Part shown: piece by piece, positions 9,314 through 17,850 of the stretch
Layout: the number at the start of each line of letters is the position of its first letter
How positions within the stretch are numbered: position 1 is the first letter of the stretch
Assembly (NCBI GenBank): GCA_024399065.1
Contig: JAKSIB010000003.1
Location: forward strand, 62,001-126,000
Origin: Fibrobacter sp.
GTDB taxonomy: Bacteria > Fibrobacterota > Fibrobacteria > Fibrobacterales > Fibrobacteraceae
Direction of reading: 5' to 3'
DNA length: 64,000 bases
Made by a program: the position numbers and the translations under genes
The notes under the pieces: model-generated
Database searches by the model: none
Seen by the model: only the letters and a program-made list of their open reading frames with translations
What the model was told of the DNA's origin: nothing

Positions 9314-10355
9314 AGATGATGATGATTGTGTAGCAACGTTCATTGAGGTTGCGCAAGACGTTTGTGAAGATATTAGCATAATTTCTGCTAAAACAGCAAA
9401 GGATGCAATATCTTTGCTGAAGGAAGATTTTGATGTTGCCATTGTTGATCTTAGACTAGATGAGAATTCTGATGGTAATGAATTTATTTCTTCTATGCAG
9501 AAACTGGGTCTGAAAATTCCGACTGTTATACATACTGGAACCCCCGATGATGTTAATCCCAATTTGAATGCGTTAAAAGTATATAAAAGATCTGAAGTGG
9601 ATTATGCGGAAATTTTAAATTACTTACTGCGCATTTTTGAAACAGGTATTACCGAAATTATTGGACTGCGGGGAGAAATAGAAACGCAAATACAATTATT
9701 TTACAAAGATTCTTTTGTAAAAAATTCAGAATTATGGATGAACAGAGCCGCTTTGGATAAAGAACGGGTCAAGAGATCACTTCTGCGAAGCTTGTTGAAT
9801 CGATTTGAGTCTGATATCCATGATCCGAATGAAAAATCTTATGCTGAGGAATTTTACATTCCCTCGAAACAGGAATGCTTGTATACGGGTTCCATTGTAA
9901 AGGCCAAAGATTCTACAAAAACAAACTATGTTGTTCTATCCCCGTCATGCGATCTTGTTGTTAGAAGCTCGGGCCGGATAAATGTTAACACAATAACTTT
10001 ATGTAAGATTGAGAGCGTAAAAGACTATGGCGTTGAATATAAATTTGACGGAGACCAGTCTGTGTTGTCTAATTCGAAAAAAGAAAAAATAGAACCATAT
10101 ATAGAGAATAAAAAGAACTTAAGTCATTGGATGCCCAGAACCATTGATTATGAAGGAGGCGTTATAAACTTTACCATGGTGTCTTCTGCGCCTTATTCAG
10201 ATTTTTTTGAAAAATTTACAATTGCTGGTGTTCGCATATCTCCGGTATTTATGAAAAATATATTATCTAGATTTTCTTCATACTATGCAAGACAGGGACA
10301 GCCTGATTTGAATGTTATGGAAATTATAGATGAAATGAAAGCTCATGAGCAATAA
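9294..10355 (+). CDS. Response regulator with receiver domain and unknown C-terminal domain
   Basis: Residues 1-120 form a receiver domain: acidic patch at residues 7-9 (VEDDDD), phosphoacceptor Asp52 (VAIVDLRLDE), the Thr of VIHTG, and the Lys of VYKRSE. Residues 120-353 form an output region I do not recognise as a DNA-binding, GGDEF or HTH domain; it includes the segment VVLSPSCDLVVR. The gene begins inside the 3' end of the histidine kinase gene behind a strong site (AAGGAGG at 9281-9287), so the two are co-translated partners. The likely job is to pass the kinase signal to the nuclease or helicase of the operon. This role is inference. Confidence 0.85.
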   Translation: MKVLLVEDDDDCVATFIEVAQDVCEDISIISAKTAKDAISLLKEDFDVAIVDLRLDENSDGNEFISSMQKLGLKIPTVIHTGTPDDVNPNLNALKVYKRSEVDYAEILNYLLRIFETGITEIIGLRGEIETQIQLFYKDSFVKNSELWMNRAALDKERVKRSLLRSLLNRFESDIHDPNEKSYAEEFYIPSKQECLYTGSIVKAKDSTKTNYVVLSPSCDLVVRSSGRINVNTITLCKIESVKDYGVEYKFDGDQSVLSNSKKEKIEPYIENKKNLSHWMPRTIDYEGGVINFTMVSSAPYSDFFEKFTIAGVRISPVFMKNILSRFSSYYARQGQPDLNVMEIIDEMKAHEQ

Positions 10356-10406
10356 AAATTCTGAATTTGACAGGATTTGTCTCGGAATAATAAATAGATT
10401 TTTGTT

Positions 10407-11705
10407 ATGGCAAATGTAAAAAAAGACATTCAAGAAACGAATAAGAAGATTTCTCACGTTAGAAAAATTATCAAAAAACGTGTAGAGAACTTGGAGGAAC
10501 GTGATATTCCCCAGACTCCGCTTAGTACAGAAGAAACCTGGCGCTCAGCGGAATTTTCCAAGCCTCAAAAGACGGTTCGTATTGGAACCATGTTTAGTGG
10601 CATTGGCGCTATAGAACATGCGTTTCAAAGATTGGGATTGAAGCATAAGATTGCGTTTGCTGGTGATATTGAACCGAAATGTAAAACAAGTTATTTCGCA
10701 AATTACGATATAGCGGAAAAAGATTGGTTTACAGATATCCGTAATTTTGATGCCAAACCGTACGCTGGTAAAGTTGATTTTATCATCGGTGGTGCACCTT
10801 GCCAAGCTTTCTCAATGGTTGGAAAGAGGCTCGGCTTTGAAGATGCTCGCGGAACACTGTTCTATGAGTTTGCAAGAGTCGTTAAAGAAACGTCTCCTAA
10901 GGTATTTTTGTTTGAGAATGTTAAGGGTTTGTTAAATCATGACAATGGCCGTACATGGCATGTGATGCATGATATTTTTGAGGAGCTCGGTTATACTGTT
11001 TACTTCCGTGTTTTGAATAGTAAGGATTATGGTATTCCTCAACATCGTGAACGCGTATATTGTTTGGGCTTTAAGAAAGAGGTGGATTTTGAATTTCCCG
11101 CACCTATTCCGCTTGAATATACGATGTATGATTTTTTGGAGGATTACATTGATTCCAAGTATTTCTTGAAGGAAAAGGGAATTAAATTCGTCACTAGCCA
11201 TAAGAATAGAGAAAAATGCTATACTCAAATTAATGGTGACGTAGCACTTTGCCAAAAAAGAAATCAACAGTTCAATTGGCATGGTGATTTTGTGTATCAT
11301 CCTGATTCGAAGGATACTCCCAGCAATGAGGCTTTCGATGAATTCATCTTTGATGTTAAGGATGTCGAAGAAAAGTATTATCTGTCAGAAAAAGTGGCCA
11401 AGTATGTTTTAGCGGGTGGTACAAAGAACTTTAAAACATCTACAAAGACCGATTTGGAAGTTGCACGACCGCTTTTGCATTCTATGCATAAGATGCATCG
11501 TGCTGGAGTCGATAACTATGTAACCCATAAGGGGCGTATTCGTAAGCTGACGCCTAGAGAATGCCTGCGCCTAATGGGATTTAAGGATTCTTTTAAAATC
11601 GTTGTCTCCGATACGGCTGCATATCAACAAGCGGGAAATAGCATTGTTGTTGATGTTTTAATCGCGATCCTTAAGCAGATGGACATCACTAAATACGGAG
11701 TATAA
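10407..11705 (+). CDS. DNA (cytosine-5) methyltransferase of the McrB/LlaJI module
   Basis: A 432-residue m5C methyltransferase distinct from the one at 5.9 kb. Motif I is IGTMFSGIGAIEHAF, motif IV GGAPCQAFS with catalytic Cys132, motif VI FLFENVKGLL, motif VIII YGIPQHRERVYCLGF, motif IX LTPRECLRLMGF, and motif X QQAGNSIVVDVL. A basic, probably coiled N-terminal extension of about 55 residues precedes motif I. It is separated from the response regulator by 51 bases and sits 1 base before the HNH gene, so it seems to head a second operon. It should protect host sites from the HNH and LlaJI-type nucleases downstream. I see no strong ribosome site before the ATG. Confidence 0.93.
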   Translation: MANVKKDIQETNKKISHVRKIIKKRVENLEERDIPQTPLSTEETWRSAEFSKPQKTVRIGTMFSGIGAIEHAFQRLGLKHKIAFAGDIEPKCKTSYFANYDIAEKDWFTDIRNFDAKPYAGKVDFIIGGAPCQAFSMVGKRLGFEDARGTLFYEFARVVKETSPKVFLFENVKGLLNHDNGRTWHVMHDIFEELGYTVYFRVLNSKDYGIPQHRERVYCLGFKKEVDFEFPAPIPLEYTMYDFLEDYIDSKYFLKEKGIKFVTSHKNREKCYTQINGDVALCQKRNQQFNWHGDFVYHPDSKDTPSNEAFDEFIFDVKDVEEKYYLSEKVAKYVLAGGTKNFKTSTKTDLEVARPLLHSMHKMHRAGVDNYVTHKGRIRKLTPRECLRLMGFKDSFKIVVSDTAAYQQAGNSIVVDVLIAILKQMDITKYGV

Positions 11706-11706
11706 A

Positions 11707-12693
11707 ATGCTTATTGCTGGAAAGTATACTTTTGCAGATGTCTATGACAGTGTCATTACCATTCCAGACTGTTTTGTTTTGCGAAAGAATAAAATTGGTT
11801 CTGGAAATGGTGAAGCGAAATTGTATTTCGGTTCTAAAATTTCGATGAGAAATTTTTTTGGTGAGGAAGGGTTTTCTGCAAGCTGTTTCCTGCTCAAGAG
11901 TGACCTCATTGCCTATATGGATACGATTAAGGCTGAATATCTTAATCCTTCTTATGACTATAGCGGAAAAGATTCTTTTGCTTCATTATGGCAAGAACGT
12001 CGGAAGAAAGTGGATTCACTTCCAGATGTAATAAGTTTTTCGATCCAGGATCAAAATCAAATAGGTGGCTCACGTGGTTACGTAAATTCTGGCGATGAGG
12101 GTTATTATTTGATAAGGGAATTGTCTTTACCCTTAGTTAGTTATATCTCGGCAATGCGTGTGGAAGCTCTTGATGGAACTTCCCGTTTTTATTTGAAGCT
12201 TTTTGTTGATTTTGATGCCATAGAAATGAAGAAAAATGGTCCTTTGGTTCTGAATTACGGTAAAAAGGTTGATTCGGTGCATGAAAAGACGGCTAAGTAT
12301 GACGCTACAGAAAAGGATTCTAACAAGGGAAGAATTGGTCAGGAAAAGTATCGTAATGCTTTGCTTGAAGAATGTCCGTTCTGTCCAATAACGATGATTA
12401 ATGATGAACGTTTGCTAATTGCTAGTCATATCAAACCGTGGGCCGTTTGTGATGAGAAAGAACGTATTGACCCAAAGAATGGATTTATGCTTTCTCCATT
12501 GTACGATCGTCTTTTTGATCAAGGCTTTATCACATTTACAGATGATAAAAAACTTTGGGTGTCGCAATGGTTGACCCCTAAAAACGTTCAACGAATTGGT
12601 TTAAAAAATGATATGTACATTCAGATGCTCCCCATAGATGAAAAGAGAATTGAATATTTAGAGTATCATAGAAAATGTGTCTTTAGAGGATGA
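11707..12693 (+). CDS. HNH endonuclease
   Basis: The C-terminal third matches the HNH_2-type nuclease: GQEKYRNALLEECPFC with cysteines, LLIASHIKPWA with His241, and NGFMLSPLYDRLFD, the classical H-N-H order with an Asp-rich tail. The N-terminal about 200 residues are not recognised and probably give target recognition. The gene is packed between the methyltransferase and the McrB-like gene with spacings of 1 and 3 bases. HNH proteins of this type often accompany m5C methyltransferases as the restriction partner, so two nucleases (this and the gene at 14148) share one methylase. Cytoplasmic. Confidence 0.87.
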   Translation: MLIAGKYTFADVYDSVITIPDCFVLRKNKIGSGNGEAKLYFGSKISMRNFFGEEGFSASCFLLKSDLIAYMDTIKAEYLNPSYDYSGKDSFASLWQERRKKVDSLPDVISFSIQDQNQIGGSRGYVNSGDEGYYLIRELSLPLVSYISAMRVEALDGTSRFYLKLFVDFDAIEMKKNGPLVLNYGKKVDSVHEKTAKYDATEKDSNKGRIGQEKYRNALLEECPFCPITMINDERLLIASHIKPWAVCDEKERIDPKNGFMLSPLYDRLFDQGFITFTDDKKLWVSQWLTPKNVQRIGLKNDMYIQMLPIDEKRIEYLEYHRKCVFRG

Positions 12694-12696
12694 TTT

Positions 12697-14148
12697 ATGA
12701 AGCGACTTTTGCCCCAAAACAAGACTTTTTCGTCACTAGTGCTGGATATTTTTTCTTTTTTGTACGAAAAAGATGAATTTAAATCGTTTGAAACATATTC
12801 AAAAGAATCTATTCCAAAAACAGGTATGCCGGGTGAGACTATAATACAGCTCAATGCTGTAAACAGTGGCCATCGACTTACAGGGCTTTTTCTAAAAAGT
12901 TCTCTTTATTCTGTACAAGAACGAAATAGGCGTAGAGCGCCTCGTTGGTTTGAAAAACCTTTTTCATTTAAAGGCGAACAGGTCTTTTTGAGCAGTCAGT
13001 GGAATTCTGAAGGTGAATATCAATTAACGTTGGATGATCTAAACTTTTTTTTGAAACTGTGCTATTACAACAAGAATGAGGATTCTTATTATAAAGTTCT
13101 AAAGAATGATGAATTATTTGAATTTCACGAGGTGAAAAAAGGTGAAATAAACGAAGACGAAGTTATAAATCAGGAAAAGAGTAGTTGTGTGAATGTTGAT
13201 TTTTCGGTGTCTCAAAAAATTTTCTTCGGTGCTCCCGGAACAGGAAAGTCTCATAAGGTAAACCTGATTACACCGAAAGATAATACGATAACATTCCGCA
13301 CCACATTCCATCCTGACTATGATTATGCTCAGTTTGTTGGATCCTATAAGCCTAAGAAAGATGGCTCTTCTATTACCTATTCCTTCGTTCCACAGGTTTT
13401 TGCAAAGGCTTATGCGGCTGCATGGAAAAATTTGAATCAGCCAGTTTGTCTCGTAATTGAAGAAATCAATCGTGGTAACTGCGCGCAGATTTTTGGCGAC
13501 TTGTTCCAGTTGCTTGATCGTAAGAACGGTGAATCAGAATATCCTATTAATGTGGATGCCGATTTTGGACAATGGCTTGTTGATGAAGCTAAGGTCCCTA
13601 ACCACGAATATGACGAAAATGGATGCGTAAAAATTAAGCTCCCGCCCAACTTCAACATTCTCGCAACCATGAATACTAGCGACCAGTCTTTGTTCCCTAT
13701 GGACAGTGCCTTCAAGCGCCGCTTTGACTGGGAATATGTGCCTATCAAGTACGCCAAGGATGCCGACTGTGGCGATTGTTGGGATGCCGACAAGTTTGTG
13801 ATAAAGCTTGACGATGAAACCTGTTACAGCTGGCTCGACTTCCTAGAAAAAGTGAACGACGATATTTACGATGTCTCCCAGAGTGAAGACAAGCAGATGG
13901 GTGAGTTCTTCGTGAAGCCCAAGGACCATGAGATTGACCAAGACATGTTCCTTTCCAAGGTGATGTTCTACTTGTGGGATTCCGTGTATAAGGACGAGGT
14001 CGATAGAAAAAATGTATTCCATTTCGACTGGACTTTTGCAAATGGCAAAAAGTCTGCGGTCACGTTCCAGAACCTGTTTAAGAACAAGGCCGATACAATC
14101 GAGATTCTTAAGAAGGTCATGGAAAACCTGAAAGTTGAAGCCATCTAG
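12697..14148 (+). CDS. McrB-like AAA+ ATPase (LlaJI R1-type)
   Basis: The protein (483 residues) has an AAA+ domain of the McrB family: Walker A GAPGTGKS at residues 178-185, Walker B-like LVIEEINRG, and the McrB signature TMNTSDQS. In McrBC and LlaJI systems such subunits bind nucleotide, form rings and translocate DNA for the nuclease subunit. The first 160 residues are different from E. coli McrB and probably hold a sequence-recognition domain. The stop overlaps the GTG start of the next gene (TAGTG), as expected for a McrB/McrC-type pair. Confidence in family is high; whether it binds GTP or ATP cannot be told. Confidence 0.92.
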   Translation: MKRLLPQNKTFSSLVLDIFSFLYEKDEFKSFETYSKESIPKTGMPGETIIQLNAVNSGHRLTGLFLKSSLYSVQERNRRRAPRWFEKPFSFKGEQVFLSSQWNSEGEYQLTLDDLNFFLKLCYYNKNEDSYYKVLKNDELFEFHEVKKGEINEDEVINQEKSSCVNVDFSVSQKIFFGAPGTGKSHKVNLITPKDNTITFRTTFHPDYDYAQFVGSYKPKKDGSSITYSFVPQVFAKAYAAAWKNLNQPVCLVIEEINRGNCAQIFGDLFQLLDRKNGESEYPINVDADFGQWLVDEAKVPNHEYDENGCVKIKLPPNFNILATMNTSDQSLFPMDSAFKRRFDWEYVPIKYAKDADCGDCWDADKFVIKLDDETCYSWLDFLEKVNDDIYDVSQSEDKQMGEFFVKPKDHEIDQDMFLSKVMFYLWDSVYKDEVDRKNVFHFDWTFANGKKSAVTFQNLFKNKADTIEILKKVMENLKVEAI

Positions 14149-16190
14149 TGATTTTCCTTTTTGAACAGTTCCCTTACTCCATAGAGTATCTGAAATCTGT
14201 CCTGCCTTTAGATAAGGAGGGCCGTTTTAAGGATTTGCCTAACGGCTTCGTGACTCGCGATGGTAAGCTGGATGGTGTAGGGTATTTGTTCAATGGATCC
14301 CGACTCGGAGGCCGGGATGACAAGGCGGGTGACAGGATTGTATTTGTTCTGCCTAAGGTGTTTTTGGATTCTTCGGCTCAGAATGATGCGGCTAAAGTTT
14401 CTGCTTTTGGGCAGGATGTTCCTCATGATAAAAATTTTGAGCTGAACGGAGATCACAAGGATTTCTTGGCCAACCTTTCTTTGTGGGTATGTTCTTCCAT
14501 TGGAAAATATCGCGAGGCCTTTCCTGGCGACAAGAGCATGGAGGCTCCAACCGCCCGTGGCTTCAGTACAGACAAGGCTTGCCCCACGCTGATCGATGTG
14601 AAGAACGCCATGGAGCGTTTTTACGAGGAGAACAAGAGTCTCTTTGTATTCGTGAGCAAGAATGTGCATAGTGGCAACAACCGCATAGATTGGCGCAGGA
14701 CCATGCGGAAGGCTCCGTTCTTGCGGGGGGTTGGTTCTGCGACGACACCGATTTATATGGAACTGGTGAACAAGAAGAAGGTTTTCGATCTGGATGACCG
14801 TCTGATTGTGCTGTTCTTCTCCGCAATGAATTACATCGAGGAAACCTTTGGTTTCAAGATGCCCAAGTCGGAATTCTACGCCCCCATGCGGGTGAACGAG
14901 TTCCGCCGCCTGCTGGGCCACCGCGGCATCATGGAGCTTCGCCGTATCAAGCACAAGTACTTTGCCGACAAGTTCCTCCGCCTCTACAATATCATGAAGG
15001 CCTTCTTCGAATGGGGCGGCAACTTTAGCGCATGCGGCTTCGGCAGCGAATACCTGCTCACCAGCAAGTACAACAATGTATTCGAACACATGATCGACAA
15101 GCTGGTTGGCGATGACTTGCCATCTCAAATGGCTTATCTCAAGAACCAGAAGGACGGCAAGGAAGTTGACCATCTTTACAGGGATCAGCAATTGGTTTTT
15201 GCTGATGAATCCCAGAAGATTTGGTTCATTGGTGACAGTAAGTATTATAGTGACAAGAACGATATTGTTGGAGAATCCGTTTATAAGCAATTTACTTATG
15301 CGCGCAATATCATTCAGTACAATATTTCCGACTTGCTGAACTATAAGGGCGATAGTAAGGATTATCAGGGCCTCCGATATCGCGATTCCCTAACGGAAGG
15401 CTATTCCGTAACGCCCAACTTCTTTATTCGTGGTGAGGTGCCTGCGGATAAAATTTTCGAGATGCCCGCTGCTGTCGGTGCTATCAGAAAAGATGATGCC
15501 GATTTGTGGAATGAGCGAAACCGTCACTTTGAAAACCGACTCTTCGATCGCGACACCCTTTTGCTCCAGGTTTACAACGTCAACTTCCTCTACGTTCTCA
15601 AGGCCTTTTCCGCCAAGAGCTCCAGCCTCCGCACCGAATTCAAGCACACCGCCCGCGAAAAATTCCGAAAGAACTTCCTGAAGCTGCTGGATGAGAAGTA
15701 TGTTTTCTGGGCTTTGTATCCCCGAAAAGAATCTCTAGATAATTTTGTGACGAATAATTTCCGGAAACTTCAAGGTAAGATGTTCCGTAGGGATGAATCG
15801 GATAACTTTATTATATTGGCTCTTGAAAAGGGCGCTGACAAAAATCCAGAGATTCTGGCAGACGTCAAAAAAGTTGCAGATTTAATGTGGGTCGCGGTGG
15901 AAAAATTTATTGACGGCTCTGATGTGAATTGTCTTGAAGTTCGCGAAGCTGATGATGGCCGATGGAGCGATCGAGATAACGGCTTCTATTTGAAGAAGGA
16001 AATCTTTGAGGAAAGAGTCTTGAACAATACGACTCTGCCAAAGAAACTTGTCGTGAAATCGCAAGATGGCCAAACTGTTAAACACGAAGTTTTGCTCAAT
16101 GGTGGCGTGATTCCTGAATACTCGCACAAAGGTGAATATGACGCTGTAGATTGCTATTTCTTGCCGTGTAAACAACGCCTTGACAAATAA
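14148..16190 (+). CDS. LlaJI / McrC-like restriction endonuclease subunit
   Basis: A 680-residue partner of the McrB-like ATPase. A PD-(D/E)XK-like centre can be read as Asp341 (KEVDHLY) followed by Asp363-Ser-Lys365 (FIGDSKYY), the pattern seen in LlaJI R2-type and DUF2357 nucleases. The N-terminus (FLFEQFPYSIEYLKSVL) resembles the beginning of the second LlaJI protein at 17.9 kb (MYPYSLEAFRSVLGL), which supports a common family. It starts with GTG overlapping the McrB stop. Together with the methyltransferase, HNH and ATPase it forms a LlaJI-like four-gene module. It is followed by the first copy of the cassette-border repeat. Confidence 0.85.
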   Translation: MIFLFEQFPYSIEYLKSVLPLDKEGRFKDLPNGFVTRDGKLDGVGYLFNGSRLGGRDDKAGDRIVFVLPKVFLDSSAQNDAAKVSAFGQDVPHDKNFELNGDHKDFLANLSLWVCSSIGKYREAFPGDKSMEAPTARGFSTDKACPTLIDVKNAMERFYEENKSLFVFVSKNVHSGNNRIDWRRTMRKAPFLRGVGSATTPIYMELVNKKKVFDLDDRLIVLFFSAMNYIEETFGFKMPKSEFYAPMRVNEFRRLLGHRGIMELRRIKHKYFADKFLRLYNIMKAFFEWGGNFSACGFGSEYLLTSKYNNVFEHMIDKLVGDDLPSQMAYLKNQKDGKEVDHLYRDQQLVFADESQKIWFIGDSKYYSDKNDIVGESVYKQFTYARNIIQYNISDLLNYKGDSKDYQGLRYRDSLTEGYSVTPNFFIRGEVPADKIFEMPAAVGAIRKDDADLWNERNRHFENRLFDRDTLLLQVYNVNFLYVLKAFSAKSSSLRTEFKHTAREKFRKNFLKLLDEKYVFWALYPRKESLDNFVTNNFRKLQGKMFRRDESDNFIILALEKGADKNPEILADVKKVADLMWVAVEKFIDGSDVNCLEVREADDGRWSDRDNGFYLKKEIFEERVLNNTTLPKKLVVKSQDGQTVKHEVLLNGGVIPEYSHKGEYDAVDCYFLPCKQRLDK

Positions 16191-16218
16191 TTTCTGTAAA
16201 CGTATATTAATAACGATA

Positions 16219-16270
16219 GTACCCACCACGCGATCTTAGCGATAAGAGCGGACCACGGTGGGTCTTTTTT
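16219..16270 (+). terminator. Cassette-border repeat copy 1 (folded terminator-like element)
   Basis: ACCCACC (16221-16227) pairs with GGTGGGT (16257-16263), followed by a T-run (16265-16270). Inside, CGC (16229-16231) pairs with GCG (16248-16250) and TCTTA pairs with TAAGA around a GNRA-type loop GCGA (16239-16242). It lies 28 bases after the LlaJI-like gene, so it can end that operon. Related copies lie at 20.6, 24.3 and 25.3 kb. Confidence 0.75.
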
Positions 16271-16395
16271 ACGTATAAATTACAATATGACCCTTGCCAA
16301 TATTTAGTCATTAGCTATTATTCAGCCTGACGTACGAAAAAGTATCTCTAAGGCATCTGTGAAAAACAGATGTTTTTCTTTTTCAAGGAGATACT
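16271..16395 (+). promoter_or_regulatory. Leader copy 1: promoter plus attenuator-like hairpin
   Basis: This 125-base leader is nearly identical to 21957-22086, although the downstream genes are unrelated. It contains a promoter-like pair TTGCCA (16294-16299) and TATTAT (16316-16321) with 16 bases between, then a hairpin CATCTGT/ACAGATG (16354-16360, 16366-16372) with a T-rich tail, then AAGGAG (16385-16390) and the ATG. A terminator between promoter and gene suggests attenuation. In the second copy one stem pair changes to U-G, keeping the stem. Confidence 0.65.
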
Positions 16396-17841
16396 ATGCC
16401 CAGTCGAAAACTGCTTTTAAAAAGCGGTATTAATCTTAACAAAGAAGAAAGCCAGAACGTAGAGTTCAAGGAATCCTGGCAAGACGAATACCTTAAATGG
16501 ATTTGTGCCTTCGCGAATACCGAAGGTGGCTCTCTATTCATTGGTGTTGATGATAAGGGCAATGTTTGTGGTGTCAAGGACATTCACAAGAAAAGTGAGG
16601 ATATCCCTAACAAGATCCGCAATACCATGGGCATTGTTTGCGATGTTAATCTATTGACTGAAGGTAATTTGGATTATCTTGAAATCAAGGTGGAAAAATA
16701 CCCGATGCCAATCAGTTACAAGGGCAAATACTATAAGCGTTCCGGTTCAACTACGCAGGAATTAAGTGGTGTAGAAGTTAACAAGCTGATTTTGTTCTCG
16801 CAGGGGCGTACATGGGATTCGATCCCGGTTCCTGGAATTTCAACGAAAAGTTTAGACTCCGACGCAATCAAACTTTTCAAGAAAAGGGCTGTAGAATCTC
16901 GCCGACTCGATGAAAAAGCCGCAAAGATTTCCATACAGAATCTGATGCAGAATCTTCGTTGTGTCGAGGGCGATTATTTGACCCGAACGGCAATGATGTG
17001 CTTCCATCCTGATCCTGAAAAGTGGGTGCCAGGGTCTTATATCAAGATTGCATATTTTGCCACGGAAGCGGACATACTTTTTCAGGATGAAATTCATGGG
17101 CCCTTGTTGACTCAAGTTGAAAAGGCTATGGATTTAATTTTCTCCAAGTACATGAAAGCGCTCATTACTTATGAGGGAATCCATCGTCAGGAGTTTTTCT
17201 TTTTCCCGCCGGACGCCTTTAGGGAACTCCTGCTGAATGCCGTTGTCCATAAGGATTACATGGACCCGACTCCAATCCAAATCAAAATTTACGCCGATAG
17301 CATTTGGATGTGGAATCCCGGCTCCATGCCGCAGGAAGTCCGTGTAAGAGATTTGTTCAAGAAACATGTGTCTAAACCGCGAAATCCTGGAATAGCAAAC
17401 ATTTTCTTTATGAGTGGCTATGTGGAGCGCTGGGGTCGTGGCTATTACAACATTGAACAGGCTTGTACTGAGACAAATTCCAAGCTGCCGAAAGTTAAGG
17501 CTTCTGGTGGGGTGACGGTGGAATGTTTCGCCAGTGACAAGTACAACGCCGTTGCCTCGAAATGGAAATTGGATGGCAAAAGTCCGGAGCTGTCGCCAGA
17601 AAATCTGCCTGTAAATCTGCCTGTAAATCTGCCTGTAAATCCTTCTCTAAATAAAACGCAGAACGAATTGTTTGCTTTGGTTGTTGAATATCCATCTTCA
17701 ACCTATGATGATTTTGCGGGTAAGATGGGAAAGAAGAGAGAAACGATTCGAGTCAATTTGCGTACTCTTGAAAAATTGGGCTTGATTAAACGTGTCGGTG
17801 CCGATAAGAATGGTCATTGGGAAATTGTAAGCGAAGGTTAG
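16396..17841 (+). CDS. AlbA_2 / RecG-like ATP-binding regulator
   Basis: Residues 15-140 match the AlbA_2 (Schlafen AAA_4, PF04326) domain: ESQNVEFKES, FANTEGGSLFIGVDD, YYKRSGSTT. Residues 270-360 match the GHKL-like HATPase_c_4 region of RecG-like regulators: AFRELLLNAVVHKDY, NPGSMP, and GYVERWGRGY. The C-terminal 60 residues look like a winged helix (TYDDFAGKMGKKRETIRVNLRTLEKLG). A linker contains three NLPV repeats encoded by a 12-base tandem repeat. It stands behind the duplicated leader and 9 bases before the LlaJI nuclease gene, so the two are probably one operon. Proteins of this group are often called transcriptional regulators or are linked to defence; the true role is unknown. Confidence 0.88.
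   Translation: MPSRKLLLKSGINLNKEESQNVEFKESWQDEYLKWICAFANTEGGSLFIGVDDKGNVCGVKDIHKKSEDIPNKIRNTMGIVCDVNLLTEGNLDYLEIKVEKYPMPISYKGKYYKRSGSTTQELSGVEVNKLILFSQGRTWDSIPVPGISTKSLDSDAIKLFKKRAVESRRLDEKAAKISIQNLMQNLRCVEGDYLTRTAMMCFHPDPEKWVPGSYIKIAYFATEADILFQDEIHGPLLTQVEKAMDLIFSKYMKALITYEGIHRQEFFFFPPDAFRELLLNAVVHKDYMDPTPIQIKIYADSIWMWNPGSMPQEVRVRDLFKKHVSKPRNPGIANIFFMSGYVERWGRGYYNIEQACTETNSKLPKVKASGGVTVECFASDKYNAVASKWKLDGKSPELSPENLPVNLPVNLPVNPSLNKTQNELFALVVEYPSSTYDDFAGKMGKKRETIRVNLRTLEKLGLIKRVGADKNGHWEIVSEG
17602..17637 (+). repeat. Three 12-base tandem repeats inside the AlbA_2 gene
   Basis: The unit AATCTGCCTGTA occurs three times without change and encodes Asn-Leu-Pro-Val each time. It lies in the linker between the ATPase-like and winged-helix regions. 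Exact copies at DNA level suggest recent slippage, so linker length may vary among strains. Confidence 0.92.
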
Positions 17842-17850
17842 AAACTAAAA

